Below the pieces are notes generated by a model. That model made no database searches and was not told the DNA's origin. It saw nothing but the letters and a program-made list of their open reading frames with translations. The position numbers and the translations under genes were made by a program. 6,789 bases of DNA from Acidobacteriota bacterium (GTDB taxonomy: Bacteria > Actinomycetota > Acidimicrobiia > Acidimicrobiales > SHLQ01), in the NCBI GenBank assembly GCA_022562835.1, contig JADFOM010000139.1:1-6789 (forward strand), in the 5' to 3' direction. Positions 1-4,614 of this stretch are shown piece after piece (positions within the stretch are counted from its first letter, which is position 1; every line of letters starts with the position of its first letter).

Positions 1-128
1 TCGAACGCCCCATCGGTGTCGTCACCGCCACCGTCCGCGAAGGCGATCAGCGCGACGATCGCGATCGCACCGAGACCTGCAACCGCCGCCGCGATCGCGA
101 TCCAGGTACGACGGAATTGATCGCTCAG
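1..128 (-). CDS. Partial single-pass membrane protein, N-terminal 42 residues, probable CTG start
   Basis: The frame is open from the window edge to an in-frame TGA upstream at about 144-146. Between that stop and the hydrophobic segment there is no ATG, GTG or TTG; the only plausible initiator is CTG at 126-128, whose CTGA overlaps the TGA stop of the beta-helix lipoprotein gene, like the usual ATGA coupling. Read as Met, the protein begins MSDQFRRTWIAIAAA: a basic N-terminus, a hydrophobic helix at about residues 9-31, then a Gly/Asp-rich linker (DGGGDDTDG, 32-40). This layout copies the N-terminus of the cupredoxin encoded at 1427-1897 (short basic head, WI-rich helix, acidic Gly/Asp linker). 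It may therefore be a second membrane-anchored cupredoxin or other extracytoplasmic domain; the domain itself lies outside the window, so the function is unknown. The CTG start is inferred from the absence of alternatives, and no good ribosome binding site is visible. Confidence 0.6.
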   Translation of the reverse strand, partial: MSDQFRRTWIAIAAAVAGLGAIAIVALIAFADGGGDDTDGAF

Positions 129-1381
129 GAGGCGTCCGGCACGCTGATCGAGGCGATGTCAGGGAACTCAGGAGCTGTTGCAGGAACCGGCGGCGCTGTC
201 TCGGCATCTGGCATCGTGTCCTGCGCGTCCGGAGCCGCCATGTCCTTGTAGTCGATCGGTTCGTGGGCGACCAGATCAGGGATGGCACCGGGCTCGAATG
301 CGGCCGTTGAACCGCAGACTGCCACCGTCTCGATGTCGGTCGGATCGGAAGTCTCGAACGTGTTGTCCTCGAAGCAGTTCCCGAGCGGACCGTCGCTGCC
401 GCTGAGCAGGATCAATCCGAGGTCGACGGCGTTGCCCGACAATACGTTCTCACGCACCTCGTTGCCCTCGGCCGGCCAGATGGTTTCGCCGTCGGGGAAG
501 ATGGACACCGCAATGCCGGCGAAACTGTTGTTCTCGCTACGGTTCCGCTCGATGATGTTGTCGTTGCCTCCGGCAATGACCAGCCCGACGCCGAACGCGA
601 GGTCCCATTCATCACCCTTGCGTGGGGTGTCGGAATTGCCGTTGTCGTGAATGTAATTGCCAACGAAGGTGCCTTCGTGTTGAGGTGCCAGCGCCTCACT
701 GTTGAGCGAGTTGGGGACAAGACCGATGCGATTGTTTCGCCACTCGCTGTTGATTACGTAGAGGTCGCCGCCAGCGTTGGTTCCGCTGTAGCCGAGGGCG
801 TTGTTCTCAGAGATCACGTCGTCGATGACCGAGTTGCACGGAAAACATTGTCCGATGTAGAACGCCGAATCGGGGTGTCCCGAACCGTAGCTGTGCTCCA
901 TCGTGCCGCCCTGCGCGTTGAACGCGTAGACGCCGTACTGGCCGTTGTTGTAGGCGGTGATATACGAGGCCCGATAGTCCTGGAGGAAGGATGTGTCACC
1001 GTCGTAATTGCCACCTGTGAAGAAGATGCCGTTCGAGGCGTAGGAGTGCACCGTCAGATTCTCGACAGCGACTCCACCGGCGAACACGATGATGCCGTTT
1101 TCGAAGTTCTCGTCGTGTTCGCCATCAAGGATGACCTCGTTGCGGTCGGTGCCTCGGATGACGATGTCGTCGGTTTGTACGATGACCGCCTCGTGGTAGG
1201 TGCCGGCAGCGATGAGCACGAGATTGCCTGGCTCGGAGGCATCGACGGCTTCCTGGATCGTGGCGTAATCGTCAGGGACATTGAGGGTGGTGTAGTCGCC
1301 CCCGCTGTCATCGCTGTCGTCGTCGCCACATGCTGCGGCGAAGAGGGTGATTATGGCGAGAACTGCAATGAAGCGGCGCAT
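125..1381 (-). CDS. Right-handed parallel beta-helix (NosD/pectin-lyase-like) lipoprotein
   Basis: A 418-residue predicted lipoprotein. Residues 1-18 form a signal peptide with basic MRR, a hydrophobic core and a lipobox-like AAAC (Cys18), followed by an acidic GDDDSDD tether, so the protein should be anchored on the outer face of the membrane. Residues 33-55 (NVPDDYATIQEAVDASEPG) are the usual opening of NosD/pectinesterase-like beta-helix domains. From about 56 to 340 there are repeated short strands with N/G turns and NN/EN ladders (ENLTVHSYASNGIFF, ITAYNNGQYGVYAF, SENNALGYSG, IIERNRSENNSFAGI), as in PbH1 repeats. A CFPC motif lies at 179-182, with further Cys at 336 and 356 that could form disulfides or bind metal. 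The tail (361-418) is rich in Pro, Ala and Asp. Such helices bind or cleave polysaccharides, and NosD assists copper-site maturation; neither activity can be read here. It lies 45 bases after the cupredoxin gene and is probably cotranscribed with it. No clear Shine-Dalgarno precedes the ATG. Confidence 0.87.
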   Translation of the reverse strand: MRRFIAVLAIITLFAAACGDDDSDDSGGDYTTLNVPDDYATIQEAVDASEPGNLVLIAAGTYHEAVIVQTDDIVIRGTDRNEVILDGEHDENFENGIIVFAGGVAVENLTVHSYASNGIFFTGGNYDGDTSFLQDYRASYITAYNNGQYGVYAFNAQGGTMEHSYGSGHPDSAFYIGQCFPCNSVIDDVISENNALGYSGTNAGGDLYVINSEWRNNRIGLVPNSLNSEALAPQHEGTFVGNYIHDNGNSDTPRKGDEWDLAFGVGLVIAGGNDNIIERNRSENNSFAGIAVSIFPDGETIWPAEGNEVRENVLSGNAVDLGLILLSGSDGPLGNCFEDNTFETSDPTDIETVAVCGSTAAFEPGAIPDLVAHEPIDYKDMAAPDAQDTMPDAETAPPVPATAPEFPDIASISVPDAS

Positions 1382-1395
1382 GCGGCGCAGATTAG

Positions 1396-1412
1396 CAACG
1401 TCTGTGACGTTG
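1396..1412 (-). promoter_or_regulatory. Intercistronic stem-loop before the beta-helix lipoprotein gene
   Basis: CAACGTC (1396-1402) and GACGTTG (1406-1412) are perfect 7-bp inverted arms around a 3-base loop. The element sits in the 45-base gap between the cupredoxin stop and the lipoprotein ATG. No T tract follows on the minus strand, so it is not a typical intrinsic terminator. It could set relative expression or stabilise the processed mRNA, or be a protein-binding dyad. The role is not established. Confidence 0.4.
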
Positions 1413-1426
1413 GACGTGTTGGTTGA

Positions 1427-1897
1427 CTAGAGCACGATGATGGCGCCGAGTTGACCGGCACCGGGCGCTCCGTGGATCGAGCAGTAGTACCCAAACGATC
1501 CGGCGTTGGCGAACGTGCGGCTTGCCGAGGTGCCTGGGGCGAGGTCGTCGGTCGGGATCGCCTCAAATGCCACAGGGTCATCGGGCTTAACGTTGTGATA
1601 GTTGAGCCCGTTATTGGTCCATAGAACCTCGGTGCCAGGGCTGACTATGACCGTGCCAGGTTCGAACAAATTGTCCGTGGTTGAGATCTCGACCGTGGCC
1701 TGGCCGGTCAGGTCCGTTGCGTCCTCGAGGATTTCGGCCGACCCTTGCGAGTCGGTGTCTGCGTCACTCCCTGCGAGATTACCGCCGTCGCCGTCGTCTA
1801 GAGCCACGATCGCGATCACAACGATCACCAACACCAGGCCAACACCCAATGCGATCTTTATCCAGATGAAAACCTTCTCGTTCAGCATTCTCCTCAT
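1427..1897 (-). CDS. Membrane-anchored cupredoxin (plastocyanin-like) with Gln at the axial ligand position
   Basis: A 156-residue protein. Residues about 10-33 form one hydrophobic helix after a basic head; an acidic Gly/Asp/Ser linker (34-60) leads to an extracytoplasmic beta-sandwich domain (about 67-156). Type 1 copper ligands are visible: His101 in NYHNVKP, Cys139 and His142 in YYCSIHG. In related bacterial proteins the fourth, axial ligand is a Met seven residues after that His (CSIHG-x5-GM pattern); here the position is Gln149 (GAGQLG). Gln is the axial ligand of stellacyanin-type cupredoxins, which tend to have lower redox potentials. The likely role is one-electron transfer or copper handling outside the cell; the partner is unknown. 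It lies 44 bases after greA and 45 bases before the beta-helix lipoprotein gene. The first ATG (1895-1897) was kept; a second ATG three codons on (Met4) is possible, since an AGGAG precedes it, though only one base away. Confidence 0.88.
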   Translation of the reverse strand: MRRMLNEKVFIWIKIALGVGLVLVIVVIAIVALDDGDGGNLAGSDADTDSQGSAEILEDATDLTGQATVEISTTDNLFEPGTVIVSPGTEVLWTNNGLNYHNVKPDDPVAFEAIPTDDLAPGTSASRTFANAGSFGYYCSIHGAPGAGQLGAIIVL

Positions 1898-1941
1898 TGG
1901 GCGTCAGAGCGTCTGCTGAAGCATTACACCGGGTGGATTGA

Positions 1942-2409
1942 TCAGTCGATCCCTACGACTTCAATGTTGAGCGTGCCGCCAGGCGCATCGAACGACACTA
2001 CGTCGCCTTTCGATGCGCCGATCAGCGAGCCCCCCAGCGGCGATCCTGGCGAAATGACGTCGAGATCGCCGTGGCGTTCTTCGATCGACCCTATGAGGTA
2101 TCGCTCGGTGTCTTGGTCGCCTTCGTAGCGGATCGTTACAACCGACCCGGTAGTGACAGTGTCCCCGCCGGTCGTTCGCTCCACGATCACCGCGTTGTCG
2201 ACGATGCGTTGGAGGTGCAAGATGCGCCCCTCCATCTTGCCCTGTTCTTCCTTGGCGGCGTGATAGTCGCCGTTCTCGGACAAGTCGCCGAGTTCACGGG
2301 CGGTCTCGATCTTCTTGGCGATCTCGATGCGTCCACGAGTCTTGAGGTCATCGACTTCAGTCTTGAGACGGTCAAATGCCGACTGTGATAGCTCTTGTGT
2401 CTCCGCCAT
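1942..2409 (-). CDS. greA: Transcription elongation factor GreA
   Basis: GreA enters the secondary channel of backtracked RNA polymerase and stimulates cleavage of the extruded RNA 3' end, rescuing stalled complexes in the cytoplasm. The 155-residue product has the two GreA parts: an N-terminal antiparallel coiled coil (about 5-75) whose tip carries GDLSENGDYHAAKEEQG, with Asp42 and Glu45 matching the acidic tip residues that act in the active site, and a C-terminal FKBP-like domain (about 80-155) with ISPGSPLGGSLIGASKGD and a PGG near the end. The family is typically close to 158 residues. The reading frame is open to an ATG 16 codons further upstream (2457), but those residues do not resemble GreA; the chosen start gives the expected length. 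GGAG lies directly against this ATG, and a -10-like box lies 7 bases upstream, so the mRNA may be leaderless. It heads a leftward gene row containing the cupredoxin and lipoprotein. Confidence 0.95.
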   Translation of the reverse strand: MAETQELSQSAFDRLKTEVDDLKTRGRIEIAKKIETARELGDLSENGDYHAAKEEQGKMEGRILHLQRIVDNAVIVERTTGGDTVTTGSVVTIRYEGDQDTERYLIGSIEERHGDLDVISPGSPLGGSLIGASKGDVVSFDAPGGTLNIEVVGID

Positions 2410-2416
2410 CTCCGGA

Positions 2417-2422
2417 AATCTA
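2417..2422 (-). promoter_or_regulatory. Putative greA -10 box (TAGATT), suggesting a leaderless transcript
   Basis: On the minus strand TAGATT fits the actinobacterial TAnnnT -10 pattern and ends 7 bases before the greA ATG, placing the expected transcription start at or next to the A of the ATG. No convincing -35 hexamer is seen at 16-18 bases upstream. The prediction rests on one short motif and its spacing. Confidence 0.4.
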
Positions 2423-2488
2423 GCGTGCCCCGAAGGTGTTGCGAGCGGTCTTACCAATCAGGTTCCAGGCACCCTGCGCGAAACTCGA

Positions 2489-2517
2489 TTGGGCGTTTGA
2501 CCGCGGGCGGTTAGAAT
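2489..2517 (+). promoter_or_regulatory. Putative promoter of the leader-leuB-ilvE-cimA operon
   Basis: TAGAAT (2512-2517) matches the -10 consensus at five of six bases. At a 17-base spacing the -35 position holds TTGGGC (2489-2494), which only keeps TTG. A better -35 match, TTGACC (2497-2502), is only 9 bases from the -10 and cannot pair with it. The -10 ends 8 bases before the leader ATG, so the transcript probably begins at about 2523-2526 and the leader peptide would be read from a leaderless or nearly leaderless mRNA. No Shine-Dalgarno precedes that ATG. Confidence 0.5.
2500..2511. promoter_or_regulatory. Palindrome in the promoter spacer, possible operator
   Basis: ACCGC-GG-GCGGT is a perfect 5+2+5 inverted repeat lying directly upstream of and touching the -10 box of the branched-chain operon. 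Its position suits a repressor site, and it is also upstream of the divergent greA gene. GC-rich dyads of this size can arise by chance, so the operator role is a guess. Confidence 0.25.
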
Positions 2518-2525
2518 CGGTAACC

Positions 2526-2561
2526 ATGATGAATGATCCCGTCATCATCGTAATTCCCTAG
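2526..2561 (+). CDS. Ile/Val-rich attenuator leader peptide (MMNDPVIIVIP)
   Basis: An 11-codon reading frame starts at ATG 2526 (a second ATG follows at once) and ends at TAG 2559-2561. Codons 6-10 are GTC ATC ATC GTA ATT, giving Val-Ile-Ile-Val-Ile; there is no Leu codon. The stop codon's last base is the first base of a perfect hairpin, and an intrinsic terminator follows 30 bases on, before leuB. In ribosome-mediated attenuation, a ribosome stalled on codons for a scarce amino acid changes the folding of the leader RNA and lets transcription continue. The peptide itself is not expected to have a function. There is no Shine-Dalgarno, but a -10 box 8 bases upstream suggests leaderless translation. 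Confidence comes from the joint presence of the five-codon run, hairpin, terminator and branched-chain amino acid genes. Confidence 0.88.
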   Translation: MMNDPVIIVIP

Positions 2562-2584
2562 CGCACGTCGGCTCCGACGTGCGC
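2561..2584 (+). promoter_or_regulatory. Attenuator hairpin 1 (pause / anti-antiterminator stem)
   Basis: GCGCACGTCG (2561-2570) and CGACGTGCGC (2575-2584) form a perfect 10-bp stem with a GCTC loop, beginning on the last base of the leader stop codon. A competing fold is available: 2577-2581 (ACGTG) with 2600-2604 (CACGT), continued past a one-base bulge at 2576 by 2573-2575 with 2605-2607 (one wobble pair). That fold uses the 3' arm of this hairpin and the 3' arm of the terminator, so it excludes both. A ribosome held on the last Ile/Val codons would cover much of the 5' arm and favour the competing fold. Confidence 0.75.
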
Positions 2585-2590
2585 GTTTGA

Positions 2591-2619
2591 CCGTCCACCC
2601 ACGTGGGCGGTTTCTTTTT
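2591..2619 (+). terminator. Rho-independent terminator of the leuB-ilvE-cimA attenuator
   Basis: CCGTCCAC (2591-2598) pairs with GTGGGCGG (2603-2610) over 8 bp with one G-U wobble and a CCAC loop, followed directly by TTTCTTTTT (2611-2619). It sits after the leader peptide and 40 bases before the leuB ATG, so it would stop transcription ahead of the structural genes unless the antiterminator forms. Confidence 0.85.
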
Positions 2620-2647
2620 GTCCGAGAAGATTCGACTTCGACCCAAC

Positions 2648-2652
2648 AGGAA
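2648..2652 (+). promoter_or_regulatory. Ribosome binding site deciding the leuB start
   Basis: AGGAA ends 7 bases before ATG 2660. This supports the ATG at 2660 over the upstream in-frame GTG at 2603, which lies inside the terminator stem. Confidence 0.6.
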
Positions 2653-2659
2653 CACGAAT

Positions 2660-3643
2660 ATGACTCATCGCATCGGCGTGATCGGCGGCGACGGCATAGG
2701 GCCGGACGTCGTTGCAGAGGGACTCAAGGTCATCGCGGCCGCTGGGATCGAGCTTGAGACCGTCAACTACGACCTCGGAGGTGCTCGTTATCTCCGCGAT
2801 GGCGTTGTGCTCGAGGACGAAACGATCGAGGAGTGGCGGGCGCTCGACGCCCTTTATCTCGGAGCGGTCGGTACCCCTGAGGTGCCGCCCGGAGTGATCG
2901 AGCGCGGGCTTTTGTTGAGGATGCGTTTTGACCTCGACCTCTACATCAATCAACGACCCTTCGTTTCGACAGCCGACGCCATAGATCCGTTCGATTTCAC
3001 CGTGATCCGCGAAAACACCGAGGGTACCTACGCTGGTGAGGGTGGCTTTCTGCGGCGGAACACTCCCGAGGAGATCGCGACCCAGGGATCGGTCAACACG
3101 CGTCACGGCGTCGAGCGTTGTATCCGCTACGCCTTCGAACTCGCACAGGGTCGCGCAAAGCACCTCACCTTGGTCCACAAGACCAACGTCTTGACCTTCA
3201 GCGGTGACCTGTGGGAGCGGACCTTCAACGAGGTCGCGACGCAATACACCGACGTCACAACCGCGTATAACCATGTCGATGCGGCATGTATCTATTTCGT
3301 CGAAGATCCAACCCGCTATGACGTGATCGTTACCGACAATCTGTTCGGTGACATTCTCAGCGACCTCGGAGGGGCGATCTCCGGTGGCATCGGGTTCGCC
3401 GCGTCCGCGAACCTTCACCCCGGTCGCGTGTCCATGTTCGAACCAGTGCATGGTTCGGCACCGGACATTGCTGGCACAAACACGGCCAACCCAATCGCAG
3501 CGGTCATCTCCGCCGCGCTCATGCTCGAACATCTTGGCGAACATGACGCAGCGTCGCGGATCATCACCGCATGCGAGAATGCAAAGACACTCAAAGGATC
3601 GACCACCGAACTCGGCGACGCAATCGCAGATGCAGTCCGCTGA
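2660..3643 (+). CDS. leuB: 3-isopropylmalate dehydrogenase (probably also 3-methylmalate dehydrogenase)
   Basis: LeuB oxidatively decarboxylates 3-isopropylmalate with NAD+ in leucine synthesis; in the citramalate route the same enzyme type turns 3-methylmalate into 2-oxobutanoate for isoleucine. The 327-residue product is of the short actinobacterial kind. Visible parts: N-terminal IGVIGGDGIGPDV (5-17); substrate-binding arginines 87, 99 and 117 (LLLRMRF, NQRPF, VIRENTEGTYAG); Lys174 in LVHKTNVLTF; metal-binding Asp226, 231 and 235 in the family signature at 226-246 (DNLFGDILSDLGG onward); and the cofactor loop FEPVHGSAPDIAG (260-272). The ATG at 2660 was chosen because it gives the family's usual N-terminus and has AGGAA 7 bases upstream; a GTG 19 codons earlier lies within the terminator and adds unrelated residues. 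It is the first structural gene after the attenuator. With cimA in the operon and no leuA, leuC or leuD in view, its main duty here may be isoleucine synthesis (inference). Confidence 0.95.
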   Translation: MTHRIGVIGGDGIGPDVVAEGLKVIAAAGIELETVNYDLGGARYLRDGVVLEDETIEEWRALDALYLGAVGTPEVPPGVIERGLLLRMRFDLDLYINQRPFVSTADAIDPFDFTVIRENTEGTYAGEGGFLRRNTPEEIATQGSVNTRHGVERCIRYAFELAQGRAKHLTLVHKTNVLTFSGDLWERTFNEVATQYTDVTTAYNHVDAACIYFVEDPTRYDVIVTDNLFGDILSDLGGAISGGIGFAASANLHPGRVSMFEPVHGSAPDIAGTNTANPIAAVISAALMLEHLGEHDAASRIITACENAKTLKGSTTELGDAIADAVR

Positions 3644-3658
3644 GCCGAACACGTTTTC

Positions 3659-3686
3659 TGAACAGATAAGACTGAACGGATAAAAG
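3659..3686 (+). repeat. 14-bp imperfect tandem repeat between leuB and ilvE
   Basis: TGAACAGATAAGAC (3659-3672) is followed directly by TGAACGGATAAAAG (3673-3686), identical at 11 of 14 positions. The second unit leads into the AAAGGGG ribosome binding site of ilvE. It is probably a small slippage duplication in the 53-base gap. Confidence 0.5.
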
Positions 3687-3696
3687 GGGCCCAACA

Positions 3697-4614
3697 ATGC
3701 CAATCGAACCGACCGAAAAAATCTGGCTAAACGGCGAGATGGTGGACTGGGACGACGCAAAGATTCACGTGTTGACCCATTCGTTGCATTACGGCATGGG
3801 CGTATTCGAGGGCATTCGCGCTTATGAAACCGACGAAGGACCGGCGGTCTTTCGACTGACCGATCACATCGAGCGACTCGAACAGTCGGCCAAGATTCTG
3901 ATGATGGAGTTGCCGTATTCGGTTGATGAGCTCATTGCCGCGACCAAACAGGTCGTTGCGGCGTCCGGTTTGCCGTCGTGCTACATCCGCCCCATCGCTT
4001 ACTACGGGTACGGCGAGATGGGTCTTGCGACAACGAATTGTGATGTCGAGGTAGCCATCGCCTGTTGGCCCTGGGGTGCCTACCTCGGCGACGATGCCGC
4101 TACAAAAGGCGTTCGTATGAAGATAAGTTCGTGGACTCGCCACGAGCACAACACGATGCCGCCGGCCGCCAAGACCACCGGGAACTACGTCAACTCGACG
4201 CTCGCCAAGATGGAAGCGTTGCGAGCCGGTTATGACGAAGCCGTCATGTTGAACTCGCAGGGATTGGTCAGCGAATGCACCGGCGAGAACATCTTTGTTT
4301 CGCGTGGCCAAAAACTCATCACGCCGCCCTTGGTGGCGGGCGCTCTCGAGGGGATCACGCAGCACTCGGTGATGACGATTGCACGAGACCTCGGTTTCGA
4401 TGTCGCCGTCGACAGCCTGGCGCGCAGCGACCTCTACATAGCGGAGGAGATGTTCGTGTGCGGTACAGCAGCCGAAGTCTCAGCAGTGAACTCGGTCGAT
4501 GACCGTGAGATTCCTTGTCCGGGGGAGATGACCAGCGCCATAGCCGGTGCCTATGCCGACGCGGTGCGCGGACGTACCGACCGTTATAAGGACTGGAACG
4601 AACATGCCCGCTGA
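3697..4614 (+). CDS. ilvE: Branched-chain amino acid aminotransferase
   Basis: A fold-type IV PLP enzyme that reversibly moves an amino group between glutamate and the 2-oxo acids of Ile, Val and Leu, the last step of each pathway. Length (305) fits bacterial IlvE. Seen in order: WLNGEMVDWDDAKIHVLTHSLHYG-type N-terminus (10-33); GVFEGIRAY (35-43); Arg60 in DHIERL, a PLP phosphate contact in the family; Arg98 in YIRPIAYYGYG; catalytic Lys159 in PPAAKTTGNYVNS, the Schiff-base lysine; the class IV signature from Glu193 (ECTGENIF) on; and GTAAEV (256-261). D-amino acid transaminase and aminodeoxychorismate lyase share the fold, but these motifs and the neighbours favour IlvE. AGGGG (3685-3689) lies 7 bases before the ATG. 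It starts 53 bases after leuB and overlaps cimA by 11 bases, so all three genes are likely one unit under the upstream attenuator. Confidence 0.95.
   Translation: MPIEPTEKIWLNGEMVDWDDAKIHVLTHSLHYGMGVFEGIRAYETDEGPAVFRLTDHIERLEQSAKILMMELPYSVDELIAATKQVVAASGLPSCYIRPIAYYGYGEMGLATTNCDVEVAIACWPWGAYLGDDAATKGVRMKISSWTRHEHNTMPPAAKTTGNYVNSTLAKMEALRAGYDEAVMLNSQGLVSECTGENIFVSRGQKLITPPLVAGALEGITQHSVMTIARDLGFDVAVDSLARSDLYIAEEMFVCGTAAEVSAVNSVDDREIPCPGEMTSAIAGAYADAVRGRTDRYKDWNEHAR

Larger units (their letters stand above)
2493..2593 (+). repeat. Pair of 11-bp direct repeats (GCGTTTGACCG), 90 bp apart
   Basis: GCGTTTGACCG occurs at 2493-2503 and again at 2583-2593. In both places it is followed by GGGCGGTT (2505-2512 and 2605-2612). 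The first copy lies in the promoter region and the second joins the two attenuator hairpins. The shared pieces could reflect a local duplication or a repeated protein site. Only the two units are repeated, not the sequence between them. Confidence 0.45.

Noticed and set aside
57..102. GCGATCGC-containing stretches (57-68 and 91-102) resembling the cyanobacterial HIP1 repeat
   Set aside because: They are explained by alternating Ile/Ala codons of a membrane helix, and the motif is not seen repeatedly elsewhere in the window.
647..1426. Plus-strand reading frame (259 codons) opposite the beta-helix gene
   Set aside because: Its Val/Asp-heavy composition is what Asp/Asn-rich beta-helix codons give on the other strand. 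It has no ribosome binding site or recognisable domain.
1898..1941. Possible terminator between greA and the cupredoxin gene
   Set aside because: Only a 4-bp CAGA/TCTG dyad is present, without a T tract; readthrough seems more likely.
2410..2457. N-terminal 16-codon extension of greA to the ATG at 2457
   Set aside because: The extra residues are unlike GreA, and the shorter form has the family's length; the -10 box would also lie inside the extension.
2497..2517. TTGACC as the -35 partner of TAGAAT
   Set aside because: The spacing is only 9 bases, too short for a sigma-70-type promoter.
2526..2548. ATGATG...CATCAT inverted repeat within the leader coding sequence
   Set aside because: The 6-bp A/T-rich arms around an 11-base loop would be unstable and melted by the translating ribosome; it was not called as a separate element.
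2526..2659. T-box or metabolite riboswitch ahead of leuB
   Set aside because: The leader is too short and lacks T-box or known riboswitch cores, while the Ile/Val peptide explains the terminator.
2558..3760. Long minus-strand reading frame (400 codons) opposite leuB
   Set aside because: It lies antisense to a clear leuB and runs through the attenuator region. It shows no family motif, and its openness follows from codon bias in the opposite frame.
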